DNA of 41,382 nucleotides from an uncultured Bacteroidota bacterium (GCA_937136025.1 CAKZOC010000169.1:1-41382); one strand, 5' to 3'; shown: positions 23,863 through 32,430, numbered from the stretch's first letter. Translations and numbers: made by a program. Notes: a model not told the origin generated them from the letters alone.

Positions 23863-24660
23863 ATGAAAAACGTTTCTTGTTTTCAGATTTTTAAAACTTT
23901 GCTTTTTGTTTTTGTTGTCACAGGATTTCAGAGTTGCAGCAAAGATGCTGAAATGGACCTCAATTCTGAGGGCTCTGAATTATCCAAAGTTGAACTCAGG
24001 ACCATTCTAGAGACCGACGCGTATACGGGTCTCATGGATGAAGTTCTGATGGATCTCATCGAGAAAAACGGACCCGGTACCGCAAAGTTCGCAGATGAGA
24101 ATTGTTATGAGATAACCTATACGGATTCAGGTTTTCGGGCTGAATTCGGGAATTGTGTCCTGAATACGACTGAAAATGTCAATGGAGTTCTTGAAGTGAC
24201 CTATGCTGAAAGTGCGCAGAATACTTCCTTTACGGTCACCTATACAAACTTTTTTGTGGGCGCTGCTCAACTCAGTGGAACGCGTACGATTGGAATCCGT
24301 CAGTCGGGAGATACCCGTATCGATTTAGCCGTACAAAGTGATATGACCGTTGTCCTGCCAGAGGGTACTGTCCTGACGGAAAAGGGATCCAAGGTCCTGC
24401 AAATTCAACTCGGCAATTCCCTTGGAGATACAACTTATGCCTTAAGTGGCAGCTGGACGGTCTCTGACGGAACTGCGACCTACGAGGTGGATATTCGTGA
24501 GTCCCTCGAGGGAAATTTGGCATGTCCGTATGCGGTGCGCGGGTTGATGGATATCGAGAAGAACGGCCTGGAAATAGGTGTCGATTTTGGGGATGGCACA
24601 TGCGATAATGAAGTTATACTCGTCTATCCCAATGGAGCCCGTGACATTCTGGAACTATAA
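23863..24660 (+). CDS. Lipoprotein of unknown function
   Basis: 265 residues. The signal peptide is FKTLLFVFVVTGFQSC with the lipobox Cys followed by SKDAEMDLNSEG. The rest is beta-rich with repeated short Thr/Gly strands (TFTVTY-like patterns) and only four later Cys, two of them near CPYAVRG and GTCDNEV, which may form disulfides. I do not recognise a family. It stands alone, 110 bases after the amidohydrolase, and ends upstream of a terminator that could serve both strands. Confidence 0.65.
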   Translation: MKNVSCFQIFKTLLFVFVVTGFQSCSKDAEMDLNSEGSELSKVELRTILETDAYTGLMDEVLMDLIEKNGPGTAKFADENCYEITYTDSGFRAEFGNCVLNTTENVNGVLEVTYAESAQNTSFTVTYTNFFVGAAQLSGTRTIGIRQSGDTRIDLAVQSDMTVVLPEGTVLTEKGSKVLQIQLGNSLGDTTYALSGSWTVSDGTATYEVDIRESLEGNLACPYAVRGLMDIEKNGLEIGVDFGDGTCDNEVILVYPNGARDILEL

Positions 24661-24788
24661 GTATACCAAGTTGCCGGTGTTTAGCGTGTTGACAGCCGTA
24701 TAGCTCGGAACTATAGTTTTAGTGATTTCCCCAAACCGGGGGATCGCCGCCCTTTACCGCTCTGGTTGGGTGCCGTCCTGTAAAACGA

Positions 24789-24821
24789 AAATCCCGTAGG
24801 CGAGAGGCGCATACGGGATTT
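24789..24821. terminator. Strong bidirectional terminator
   Basis: AAATCCCGTA at 24789-24798 pairs perfectly with TACGGGATTT at 24812-24821 around a 13-base loop. T-rich DNA lies on both sides (ATTTTTG to the right, TCGTTTT when read leftwards). It would end the lipoprotein transcript from the left and the three small-protein genes from the right. Confidence 0.8.
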
Positions 24822-24862
24822 ATTTTTGAGTCCTGGATACTTTCATAAGTCGAATACTGAAT

Positions 24863-24976
24863 TCAATGAACGTAGTTCCGGTTTTCAGACCACCTTACGC
24901 GTTTACTATCCTTAAAATTAGAAAAGTAGTTGAACCTTCTGGACTCTGTCGGCGTGTGATTGATGTTTGTTCTCAT
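24863..24976 (-). CDS. Small basic protein, third of a tandem family (copy A)
   Basis: 37 residues, ATG at 24976, TGA ending at 24863. The peptide begins MRTNINHTPTES and contains the cores RRFNYFSNFK and SKRVRWSENRNYVH. Over the 25-residue C-terminal region it matches copy B at 22 positions, while codons differ widely (for example CGG AAC TAC GTT CAT against AGA AAC TAT GTA CAC). Protein-level conservation with drifted DNA is strong evidence that this is translated. It has 8 Arg/Lys and 6 aromatic residues, suggesting nucleic acid, ribosome or membrane binding. I do not recognise the family. It is the last gene of the set, 41 bases before the terminator. Confidence 0.75.
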   Translation of the reverse strand: MRTNINHTPTESRRFNYFSNFKDSKRVRWSENRNYVH

Positions 24977-25033
24977 GGCTGTTTCGTTTTTTGATGATGA
25001 TGGATGATTGTCGATTAATGATTGATGATGCAC

Positions 25034-25144
25034 TTAGTGTACATAGTTTCTCGATTCTGACCAGCGCACTCTTTTAGAGGACTTGAAGTTTGAGAAATAA
25101 GAAAAACGTCTGTGATCTGTGGGTGATGAATTGTGTGATTTCAT
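25034..25144 (-). CDS. Small basic protein, second of a tandem family (copy B)
   Basis: 36 residues, ATG at 25144, TAA ending at 25034. It begins MKSHNSSPTDH and has the cores RRFSYFSNFK and SKRVRWSESRNYVH. It differs from copy C at six bases, five of them synonymous and one giving Val for Ile at residue 35. The leader before the ATG (AATCAAAAACAAATCATC) is A-rich without a Shine-Dalgarno site, as is usual in Bacteroidota. It lies 49 bases after copy C and 57 before copy A, consistent with one transcript. Function unknown. Confidence 0.78.
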   Translation of the reverse strand: MKSHNSSPTDHRRFSYFSNFKSSKRVRWSESRNYVH

Positions 25145-25193
25145 GATGATTTGTTTTTGATTGATGAATGATGATTGCCGATTGAGAATGCGC

Positions 25194-25304
25194 TTAGTGT
25201 ATGTAGTTTCTCGATTCTGACCAGCGTACTCTTTTGGAGGACTTGAAGTTTGAGAAGTAAGAAAAACGTCTGTGATCTGTCGGTGATGAATTGTGTGATT
25301 TCAT
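25194..25304 (-). CDS. Small basic protein, first of a tandem family (copy C)
   Basis: 36 residues, ATG at 25304, TAA ending at 25194. Same start MKSHNSSPTDH and cores RRFSYFSNFK and SKRVRWSESRNYIH as copy B. Being first on the minus strand, it should hold the promoter side; the DNA between 25305 and 25565 is AT-rich and shared with the divergent SDR gene, but no clear promoter match was found for this strand. A different frame over the same DNA (25141-25401, 86 residues) is judged a shadow because it ignores the repeat unit. Function unknown. Confidence 0.78.
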   Translation of the reverse strand: MKSHNSSPTDHRRFSYFSNFKSSKRVRWSESRNYIH

Positions 25305-25565
25305 GATGATTTGTTTTTGATTGATGAATGAATATGGAACGATTGTTTCTTTTTAGCGAACCCTCTTTTGTTTCGGGTTTACATTGAATAAGACGACGCA
25401 TATTTTTAAATGTTACAGTACTATGTAATAAAAGGTACTATTTTAAACAATTTTTAACATTTGTTTCCCTTGAGACTCTTATGGCTCCTGCAGATGTGCA
25501 TATTCAATCCGTAAAGGGGGTAGGGCGGATTGTATATTATTAGAATTCTGCCTACATTCCGACCT

Positions 25566-26321
25566 ATGGAATTAAATGGGCAGCACATCCTGGTAACTGG
25601 GGCATCGCAGGGCATCGGCAGGGCCATTGCCCGGGAATTGATGGCACAGGGGGGGCGCGTGGTTGTACATTATAATACGAATGAAAAAGCAGCCGGGGAC
25701 CTCATTGCTGAATATCCCAACACACATTCGGCAATAGTGCAGGCCGATTTAGAAGATCCGGAAGCTGTCTCCCGCTTATTTCATTCAAGCCTCAAACTCA
25801 TAGGACATCTGGACGCCATTATTTTTAATGCAGGCGTATTTATTCCGCATCCCGTTGCGCAATCCACAAACGACTGGTACGGGATTTGGAAAAAGACACT
25901 ATCCATTAATCTGGATAGCGTCGGCCAGCTTACACAATTGGGAATTACGCATTTTAAACAAAAGGGTGGGGGACGTTTTATTTATATCGGCAGCAGGGCT
26001 GCTTTTCGTGGTGAGACCGCGGAGTACCTGGCTTATGCAGCCTCAAAGGGAGGAATCACCGCTCTGTCCAGATCGGTAGCCCGGTCTTTTGGAAAAGAGG
26101 GGATCACCTCCTTTGTTATTGCCCCTGGATTTACGCGTACCGCTATGGCTGAATCGTTCATCGCCAGCCATGGAGAAGCTTTACTTTTAGATGAGATTGC
26201 TTTGCCTGAGCTCACCCGTCCGTCGCATATTGCACCACTTATTGCTTTTATATGTGGAGGAAAGATGGATCACGCTACGGGAACAGTTATCGATTTTAAT
26301 GCGGGGAGTTATATGCATTAA
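25566..26321 (+). CDS. SDR-family oxidoreductase
   Basis: 251 residues from the ATG at 25566; the frame extends to 25530 but the family fold begins at MELNGQHILVTG. Classical short-chain dehydrogenase: cofactor loop TGASQGIG, NAGV, catalytic Ser in IYIGSRA and YxxxK in YAASK, then IAPGFTRTAMAE. An NAD(P)-dependent alcohol/ketone reaction is expected; its substrate is unknown. The gene stands alone, divergent from the small-protein genes. Confidence 0.88.
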   Translation: MELNGQHILVTGASQGIGRAIARELMAQGGRVVVHYNTNEKAAGDLIAEYPNTHSAIVQADLEDPEAVSRLFHSSLKLIGHLDAIIFNAGVFIPHPVAQSTNDWYGIWKKTLSINLDSVGQLTQLGITHFKQKGGGRFIYIGSRAAFRGETAEYLAYAASKGGITALSRSVARSFGKEGITSFVIAPGFTRTAMAESFIASHGEALLLDEIALPELTRPSHIAPLIAFICGGKMDHATGTVIDFNAGSYMH

Positions 26322-26376
26322 AGACCCGGAGCAGTAACGGTCCTCAATTCAATTGTTTAAACATTTGTTAAGGGAA

Positions 26377-26407
26377 TTGAACAAAATAAAGAGATGTTGT
26401 ATCTTTC
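26377..26407 (+). promoter_or_regulatory. Putative promoter for the small gene at 26561
   Basis: TTG at 26377-26379, a 20-base spacer and TATCTTTC at 26400-26407, one mismatch from TAnnTTTG. It uses the same spacing as the proposed cox promoter. It would give a leader of about 145 bases before the ATG at 26561, in which I see no clear structure or gene. Confidence 0.35.
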
Positions 26408-26560
26408 TCCAAAAGTTCTTTGATTCTTTAGACCGGATGTAATAATTTCCTTCTATCGCAAAAGCGCTCACAGCTGTTTTAAGGTGTAAGGAAAATCTGA
26501 AGACTCCGGTAACAGATTCTGGAGCGATTTTTGTTGAAACCTTATTTAAAACGGAAGACT

Positions 26561-26785
26561 ATGGAGTTACTACTGCAGAAAGCCGAGGAGTTTGAAAGCC
26601 GGAAATGGTCCAGAATCACGACAAGTGAACGCGTTCAGGCTTCCCGCGAATTAAAAGACCTGATCCTGGAGATCAATGAAGTATATAAGAAATCACGTGA
26701 TCAGCATTTAATGGAAGTGATGAAAAGATTAACAACCATTAAACAGAAAGTTGAAAAAAGACTGAAGATGCGGCTTGACGTGTAA
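26561..26785 (+). CDS. Small charged helical protein, unknown function
   Basis: 74 residues from the ATG at 26561 (MELLLQKAEEFESRKW); the frame reaches back to 26531 without an ATG. The composition is rich in Lys, Arg and Glu with regular Leu/Ile spacing (LKDLILEINEVY, MKRLTTIKQKVEKRL), predicting two or three amphipathic helices, perhaps a coiled coil. No family was recognised. A terminator follows within 30 bases. Confidence 0.6.
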   Translation: MELLLQKAEEFESRKWSRITTSERVQASRELKDLILEINEVYKKSRDQHLMEVMKRLTTIKQKVEKRLKMRLDV

Positions 26786-26812
26786 GTTCAGATCGGGAAA
26801 TAGATTGCTATG

Positions 26813-26848
26813 AAAAAAAAATACCGCCCAAAAAAGGCGGTATTTTTT
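26813..26848. terminator. Bidirectional terminator between convergent genes
   Basis: ATACCGCC at 26821-26828 pairs with GGCGGTAT at 26836-26843 around a 7-base A-rich loop. A run of 8 A precedes it and a run of T follows it, so it works in both directions for the small gene and the fasciclin gene. Confidence 0.9.
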
Positions 26849-26867
26849 ATGAATAAGAGGTAAAGAT

Positions 26868-27440
26868 TTATTGTGGAAGTGCCACAGCATCGATCACGTG
26901 AATCACACCGTTTGAAGCAGCGACATCCGTAGCTGTAACTTTGGCAGAATTCCCTTTGGCATCTGTAACCATAACGGCACCATCTACCAGGCTCAGGGTG
27001 AGGGATTGTCCATTAGCCGTTTTCACAGAAAATGCGTTGTTGTTGCTTTGAATCGCTTTCACAACGTCAGCAGCCATAAACTTTCCGGCAACTACGTGAT
27101 AGGTCAGCACATTTTTAAGCCCTTCTTTATTCTCAGGCTTTAAGAGGGTTTCCACCGTTCCGGCAGGAAGCTTTGCAAAGGCGTCATTGGTTGGGGCGAA
27201 AACCGTAAAAGGTCCGGCGCTTTCCAAAGTTCCCACGAGGTCTGCCGCAGCAACAGCAGTTACCAGGGTAGAGAATACTTCATTGCTGCTGGCTACACCA
27301 ACAATGGTAGGAGTTTGTACTTCAATACGAACGGGTTGATCCGCAGCTTCCGTTGCGGAAGTCATGTCACTCCCCTGAGCGTTCACTGCAGAGACGGCTC
27401 CCATAAGGGCCAGGAAAAGGGTTGATTTCAAAAATTTCAT
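26868..27440 (-). CDS. Secreted fasciclin (FAS1) domain protein
   Basis: 190 residues. Signal peptide [15 protein letters not shown], then one FAS1 domain: [18 protein letters not shown], the H1 motif [26 protein letters not shown], and the final [15 protein letters not shown]1 domains mediate adhesion to proteins or polysaccharides. It is followed by a strong terminator and preceded by a 237-base AT-rich divergent region. Confidence 0.93.
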   Translation of the reverse strand: MKFLKSTLFLALMGAVSAVNAQGSDMTSATEAADQPVRIEVQTPTIVGVASSNEVFSTLVTAVAAADLVGTLESAGPFTVFAPTNDAFAKLPAGTVETLLKPENKEGLKNVLTYHVVAGKFMAADVVKAIQSNNNAFSVKTANGQSLTLSLVDGAVMVTDAKGNSAKVTATDVAASNGVIHVIDAVALPQ

Positions 27441-27677
27441 TTGTAGTGTTTTAAGATTAGGTGACGAAAGTAGGCAATCAATCCAAGGCTGAGTATTAAA
27501 TATTGTTTAAAAATTTAATTAAATAGTTAAACATATTAAAATATTAGCCTTAATCGTGTGCATAACCGGTAGGGAAATGCCTTTTTTCTAAAAAGAATCA
27601 GATCTTTCAATAGATGCTCAATAAATAATACCTTTAGAAAAACAGATTCAGAATTTGTATTAAAAATATTGGACACT

Positions 27678-28727
27678 ATGAGCACCACTATAAAAGCCTA
27701 TGGAACACAGGCTGCAGACGCCAAACTCGAAAAAATGAGCATAGACCGGAGAACTCCGGGCAAACGCGATGTGCATATTGAAATTCTCTACTGCGGGGTT
27801 TGTCATAGCGACATACATACCGCGAGGAACGAATGGTTGAATTCCACTTATCCGGTAGTGCCCGGCCATGAGATTATCGGAAGAGTCCTGGAAGCAGGGT
27901 CCAGAGTCCGCCGCTTTAAAACCGGAGATTTGGTAGGCGTGGGTTGTATGGTGGACTCGTGTGGAGATTGTCACTCCTGCAAACGGGATCTGGAACAGTT
28001 CTGTGAAAAAGGCTGCACCTGGACCTATAACAGTCCGGAACCCCATTTTGGACGCACGTACGGAGGCTATTCTACACATATTGTGGTGGATCAGGATTTT
28101 GTGTTGAAAATTCCGGAAAACATAGATGTACGCGGAGCGGCCCCACTGCTCTGCGCAGGAATTACGACCTGGTCTCCTTTAAAGCACTGGAAGATCGGCC
28201 GAAAGGACCGGGTAGGGGTCGTAGGTTTGGGAGGTCTTGGACATATGGGTATTAAATTTGCCAACGCGCTTGGCGCACATGTGGTTATGATCACCCGTTC
28301 TCCTGAAAAAGCGAGTGATGCCGAGGCGCTGGGCGCTCATGAAGTCTTGATATCCACAGATGCCAAAGCGATGCAGGCGCAGGCAAATTCATTTGATTTT
28401 ATTCTCAATACCATTCCGGTAGGTCATGAGATGGATCCGTATATCGGACTCCTGAAAATTGATGCGACCATGGTTCTCGTAGGGGCGGTGGAACCCTTAA
28501 AACCCTTTCACGGTGGTGGGGTGATGATGGGGCGGAAACGCATAGCCGGCTCCCTGATCGGAGGTATTGCTGAAACCCAGGAGATGTTGGACTTCTGTGG
28601 GAAACACAACATCGTTTGCGATGTGGAAATGATCGGGATGCCGGAGATCAATGAGGCTTATGAACGGGTGGTGGCCTCAGATGTCAAATACCGTTTTGTC
28701 ATCGATATGCAATCCCTTAAAGAATAG
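27678..28727 (+). CDS. Zinc-dependent NADP alcohol/aldehyde dehydrogenase (YahK/cinnamyl alcohol type)
   Basis: 349 residues from the ATG at 27678; the TTG at 27669 is less likely. MDR family: catalytic zinc ligand Cys42 in YCGVCHSDIH and His in PGHEIIGR, structural zinc Cys set in SCGDCHSCKRDLEQFC, cofactor loop GVVGLGGLGHMG. E. coli YahK and plant cinnamyl alcohol dehydrogenases share this pattern and reduce a wide range of aldehydes with NADPH. Stands alone. A weak promoter-like pair is seen, TTTC at 27605-27608 and TACCTTTA at 27629-27636. Confidence 0.92.
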   Translation: MSTTIKAYGTQAADAKLEKMSIDRRTPGKRDVHIEILYCGVCHSDIHTARNEWLNSTYPVVPGHEIIGRVLEAGSRVRRFKTGDLVGVGCMVDSCGDCHSCKRDLEQFCEKGCTWTYNSPEPHFGRTYGGYSTHIVVDQDFVLKIPENIDVRGAAPLLCAGITTWSPLKHWKIGRKDRVGVVGLGGLGHMGIKFANALGAHVVMITRSPEKASDAEALGAHEVLISTDAKAMQAQANSFDFILNTIPVGHEMDPYIGLLKIDATMVLVGAVEPLKPFHGGGVMMGRKRIAGSLIGGIAETQEMLDFCGKHNIVCDVEMIGMPEINEAYERVVASDVKYRFVIDMQSLKE

Positions 28728-28903
28728 ATCCCTGAAATACTTAGCCCAGGCGTTTTTAGAGAATCCGGGCCCATCAGGGCGGGCGCCGGATCCCCGGAAA
28801 AAATAGGACCGAATTGCCGGTATGCACTGTTTACCTCTTTTCAGGTCTTTGAATAAGTAAGATGGGTGCAAATCCGGATTTAAAATTCAGTAATCACATT
28901 TGA

Positions 28904-30076
28904 ATGACCTTTATTGAAGCTCCCGTCTACCTCATTTTTGCCCTGTCCGTCGTACTATTTTTATCGGAATGGGCCAGTCGGAAACCCAGGTTTAAAGCCT
29001 TTGGCATTGCGCTTTTGGTCCTGGTCCTTGGTGCCGTTTTCTCCAATGTGGGACTGCTTCCCAGCCGGGCCAACCCCACTTATGACTTTATTTTTGAATA
29101 CGTCGCCCCGGCTTCCCTCTTCCTGATGCTTCTCGATGTCAACCTCACTCAACTCAAAAAAACCGGACTTCCCATCCTTATTCTTTTTCTTCTCGGAAGC
29201 CTGGGAACCGTACTGGGCGTCTTTATAGCTACCCTCGTTATTAAGGACGGTCCATTATTTGAAGGGCTCTATCCGGCTCTGGCCGGAATGCTGGCCGGCA
29301 CATACACCGGGGGAAGTATCAATTTTAATGCCGTGGCCCTTCACTACAGGGTGATGGATCAGGGCCTTGTTTATACCAGTGCTGTGGCTGCCGATAATGT
29401 GGTCACAACGCTGTGGTTTTTTGTGACCATTGCCGTTCCGGTTTTTCTGGGACGCTGGTTTCCCCTTAAAAAACTCAAACCCCGAAACCCGCCCGCAGGC
29501 GATTCCGTCGAACCGGGCAGCCTTGAAATGGTAGAGGACGACTCTGCGCGTTTAGACATTCAAAGTCTCTCCCTGTGGATTGGGTTGAGCGCTCTCGGAT
29601 TGCTGGGGACCGCCCTGCTGACTGATTTTTTTAAAACAAAAGGCTGGAATATCCCGGGTATGATTATCATAACGACCCTGGCATTGCTTCTCGCTCAAAT
29701 CCCCGTCATCCACCGCCAAAAAGGGAATATGTTCCTCGGGAGTTGGGGTGTTTATCTCTTTCTTGCCGTCGTAGGTGCTTTTTGTGATTTCAGCGCCCTG
29801 GGGGAAGCCGGAGCTCTGGCCATCCTACTGCTCGGCTTTATTGGAATAACCATGCTGGGGCATGGGCTGATTGTTTTTATAGGGTGCTATTTACTCAAGT
29901 ATGACTGGGATATGGCAGCCATAGCCTCCCAGGCAAACATAGGGGGAGGGACCACAGCAATGGCTCTGGCCAAGAATTTTGGGCGAAATGAACTCATACT
30001 CCCCTCCATCCTTATTGGCTCCCTCGGAAATGCCCTGGGGACCTACCTTGGATTTATGGTTGCGGGGCTGCTCTGA
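28904..30076 (+). CDS. DUF819 family membrane protein (YjcL-like)
   Basis: 390 residues with about ten membrane segments, a typical DUF819 layout: two halves each with a Gly-rich stretch (AGMLAGTYTGGSINFNAV in the first, ASQANIGGGTTAMALAK in the second), which suggests a two-fold transporter fold. A soluble loop of about 40 residues lies between them (180-220). Substrate unknown for the family. Before it, 28728-28903 holds no gene; a hairpin ATCCGG/CCGGAT at 28763-28791 lacks a T run. Confidence 0.82.
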   Translation: MTFIEAPVYLIFALSVVLFLSEWASRKPRFKAFGIALLVLVLGAVFSNVGLLPSRANPTYDFIFEYVAPASLFLMLLDVNLTQLKKTGLPILILFLLGSLGTVLGVFIATLVIKDGPLFEGLYPALAGMLAGTYTGGSINFNAVALHYRVMDQGLVYTSAVAADNVVTTLWFFVTIAVPVFLGRWFPLKKLKPRNPPAGDSVEPGSLEMVEDDSARLDIQSLSLWIGLSALGLLGTALLTDFFKTKGWNIPGMIIITTLALLLAQIPVIHRQKGNMFLGSWGVYLFLAVVGAFCDFSALGEAGALAILLLGFIGITMLGHGLIVFIGCYLLKYDWDMAAIASQANIGGGTTAMALAKNFGRNELILPSILIGSLGNALGTYLGFMVAGLL

Positions 30077-30137
30077 AGCCTGTTGATTTTCGTTCAGGAC
30101 TATATTTTTTTGAACGGGAATAACGTATTATTGCGAC

Positions 30138-31055
30138 ATGGAAAACCGCTCACAACTTCCACTTATTCTGGGGGCATTTTTTGCCATTTATGTGATCTGG
30201 GGTTCTACCTACCTGCTCAATAAAATTGCGGTGGCCCAGCTCGCCCCCTTTATGCTTGCAGGGGTCCGATTTCTGATCGCGGGTATTTTGATCTTTAGTA
30301 TCGCACTGGCTATGGGTAAGAGCCTTCGCATTACAAAACGCCAGTTTTACAATGTGACCCTGGCCGGATTTTTATTCCTAAGTTTCGGAAATGGCACAGT
30401 CGTATGGGCACTGAAGTATGTAGACAGCAATTTTGCCGCTCTGGAAATTTCGGCCCAACCCCTGGTCATCCTGCTGATGATGTGGCTTTTGCAGGGTAAA
30501 AAAATCCAACCCATGTCTTTGGTCGGTGTCGCCCTGGGAATTCTTGGGATTTATTTACTGATCAACCAAAACACCGTGGTGCAACAGGAGCACTCCCTGC
30601 TGGGGATTCTAATGATATTTTCGGCCATGCTCGCCTGGGGCTATGGCAGTTTGTTTGTGGGCAAAGCGGATCTTCCTTCCAATTATTTTGTCAATACAGG
30701 ATATCAAATGATCACAGGAGGCGTCATCCTGTGTTTCATGAGTTTTGCCTTCGGGGAAAAATGGCTCCCCTTTCCATACTGGCAGGCGGATACCTCCTGG
30801 GCCATGGTGCTCTTAATTGTGTTTGGCAGCATTGTGGCTTTTACGTCATTCAACTACCTGCTCAAAGTAGTTTCACCTGAAAAAGTAGCCACAAACACCT
30901 ATGTAAACCCAATCGTAGCCATGTTTTTAGGCTGGTATTTCCTGGATGAGTCCATTTCTGCCCAATCTATCACGGCTGCGATCATCTTACTGACCGGAGT
31001 GTATTTTATCAATTCAAAAAAGAAGATTGCCGGGCTACGTCGCTTTCGCAGATAG
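30138..31055 (+). CDS. EamA/DMT-family transporter
   Basis: 305 residues, ten predicted membrane helices in two EamA repeats. The first has YVIWGSTYLLNKIAV and APFMLAGVRFLIAG; the second has YLLKVVSPEKVATNTYVNPIVAMFLGW, both characteristic of drug/metabolite exporters of the RhaT/YedA type. The C-terminus is Arg/Lys-rich. The substrate is unknown. Confidence 0.9.
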   Translation: MENRSQLPLILGAFFAIYVIWGSTYLLNKIAVAQLAPFMLAGVRFLIAGILIFSIALAMGKSLRITKRQFYNVTLAGFLFLSFGNGTVVWALKYVDSNFAALEISAQPLVILLMMWLLQGKKIQPMSLVGVALGILGIYLLINQNTVVQQEHSLLGILMIFSAMLAWGYGSLFVGKADLPSNYFVNTGYQMITGGVILCFMSFAFGEKWLPFPYWQADTSWAMVLLIVFGSIVAFTSFNYLLKVVSPEKVATNTYVNPIVAMFLGWYFLDESISAQSITAAIILLTGVYFINSKKKIAGLRRFRR

Positions 31056-31146
31056 CAGGCGAAACGTTTCGGCCTAAAAATTGCTACCGTTGGGGAATGA
31101 TACATAAGACACTCGTGTATTAATTGTATTTTTAGGCAGTTAAAGA

Positions 31147-31872
31147 ATGGGTTTTCGAATGCATAAGGAGCGGTTACTTATACTTTTTTGTCTGTTCGTT
31201 CTGGTCAAAGGCAGAGCTCAGCAAGACTACAATGCCCTGAGCGAATCGATGGTTCGGGAGCAGCTGGAGGCGCGGGATATTACGGATACCCTGGTGCTGC
31301 AGGTTATGCGGTCGGTTCCCCGCCATGAATTTGTGCTTAAAGAATACAGGCCCTGGGCTTACAACGACCAGGCGCTGCCCATCGGGGAGGGGCAGACCAT
31401 CTCACAGCCCTATATTGTGGCGTATATGACGCAGACCCTTGGGGTGCAGGCCGGGGAACGGATCCTGGAAATAGGAACAGGCTCAGGATATCAGGCCGCC
31501 ATTCTCTCCGAACTTGGGGGGGAGGTCTATACGATAGAAATTGTCGAAACCCTGGGTTTAGAGGCTAAAAAGCGCCTGAATCGCCTGAAGTATAAAAATG
31601 TGAACGTCCGCATTGGAGACGGGTATAATGGATGGCCGGAGGCGGCCCCATTTGACGCTATTATGGTAACGGCCGGAGCCGAAGAACTTCCCGAGACACT
31701 CATGGAGCAACTCGCAGAAGGGGGGAGGATGGTTATTCCCATTGGTCCTCACGGGGGTGTACGCCAGCTGACCCTGATCACCCGCTCAAATGGAAAATTC
31801 AAATCTGAGAAACTGATGGCTGTCCGGTTTGTACCCTTTATCCGCCAGTCCGACAAACCCAAAAGGCCTTAG
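31147..31872 (+). CDS. pcm: Protein-L-isoaspartate O-methyltransferase, exported
   Basis: 241 residues. PIMT motifs: VPRHEFV, QTISQPYIVAYMTQ, the SAM loop LEIGTGSGYQAAIL, and PFDAIMVTAGAEELP with LAEGGRMVIPIG. It methylates isoaspartyl residues that arise in ageing proteins. The start has a hydrophobic signal (LLILFCLFVLVKGRAQ), so this version seems to be exported to the periplasm, although SAM is cytoplasmic; a retained membrane anchor is the alternative. Start at 31147, or the ATG at 31159. Confidence 0.87.
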   Translation: MGFRMHKERLLILFCLFVLVKGRAQQDYNALSESMVREQLEARDITDTLVLQVMRSVPRHEFVLKEYRPWAYNDQALPIGEGQTISQPYIVAYMTQTLGVQAGERILEIGTGSGYQAAILSELGGEVYTIEIVETLGLEAKKRLNRLKYKNVNVRIGDGYNGWPEAAPFDAIMVTAGAEELPETLMEQLAEGGRMVIPIGPHGGVRQLTLITRSNGKFKSEKLMAVRFVPFIRQSDKPKRP

Positions 31873-31930
31873 GCCCCTTTTAACAGTCTCTTAGCACAGA
31901 TACTCTCCCGATCCTTCGGCTGCCCGATTT

Positions 31931-31960
31931 TTTGCCCGTACATTTGCCCCCGTAATTTTG
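31931..31960 (+). promoter_or_regulatory. Bacteroidota-type promoter of the FKBP gene
   Basis: TTTG at 31931-31934, an 18-base spacer and TAATTTTG at 31953-31960, an exact match to TTTG / TAnnTTTG. Transcription would start near 31967, about 13 bases before the ATG at 31980. This is the clearest promoter in the window and supports the organism group. Confidence 0.65.
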
Positions 31961-31979
31961 TATAAATAAAAAGCACAAG

Positions 31980-32408
31980 ATGAGTAAAGTAAAGGAGAAC
32001 GACACCGTACGGGTACACTACACTGGAAAATTAACGACGGGAGAAGTTTTTGACAGTTCCCTGGAGCGCGAGCCGCTGGAAGTGGCACTCGGACAGGGCA
32101 GCCTGATTCCCGGTTTTGAGAAAGGGCTTCTCGACATGGCAGTCTCAGAAAAAAAGACGATCCAAATTCCTATGGAAGAGGCTTACGGCGAGGTCCAGAA
32201 AGAATTATTTCAGGAAATCGGCAAGGAGCAACTCCCTGCGGAAATAACCCCTGAAATCGGAATGGGATTAGTCGCCCGTGGAGAAGACGGGAGTGAACGG
32301 CAACTTCGGATTGCTGATGTGAAGGCCGATAGCATCGTTGTCGATGCCAATCACCCCCTGGCCGGACAGGATCTTGTTTTTGAACTTGAGCTCGTGGAGA
32401 TTAAATAA
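31980..32408 (+). CDS. FKBP-type peptidyl-prolyl isomerase, SlyD-like
   Basis: 142 residues. The FKBP half has VRVHYTGKLTTGEVFDSS and GSLIPGFEKGLLDM; an inserted IF domain at about 70-120 (EEAYGEVQKELFQEI onward) and the return strand NHPLAGQDLVFELELVEI make it SlyD-like. It catalyses proline isomerisation and acts as a folding chaperone. The His-rich metal-binding tail of E. coli SlyD is missing. Cytoplasmic. Ends 22 bases before a terminator. Confidence 0.92.
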   Translation: MSKVKENDTVRVHYTGKLTTGEVFDSSLEREPLEVALGQGSLIPGFEKGLLDMAVSEKKTIQIPMEEAYGEVQKELFQEIGKEQLPAEITPEIGMGLVARGEDGSERQLRIADVKADSIVVDANHPLAGQDLVFELELVEIK

Positions 32409-32430
32409 ATCTGCGTCTTAGCAGGTATAC

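Larger units (their letters stand above)
25031..25331. repeat. Direct duplication of about 141 bp, two copies 160 bp apart
   Basis: Bases 25031-25171 and 25191-25331 are near identical, with 7 differences visible. Each unit contains one whole small-protein gene plus its A-rich leader. The DNA between units is made of degenerate GATGATT-type runs, which also extend left to about 24990 and could have promoted the duplication. A third, much older relative is the gene at 24863-24976. Confidence 0.9.

Noticed and set aside
25031-25331. CRISPR array or mobile-element repeats
   Set aside because: Only two long units of 141 bp with a 20-bp gap; each holds a small gene, and there are no cas genes, transposase or terminal inverted repeats.
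25141-25401. 86-residue minus-strand frame over the duplicated region
   Set aside because: It runs through the repeat units in a different frame from the three conserved small genes, and gives no repeated protein pattern in line with the duplicated units.
28763-28791. Terminator after the alcohol dehydrogenase
   Set aside because: A good ATCCGG/CCGGAT stem is present but no T run follows on either strand, so it is not listed as a terminator.
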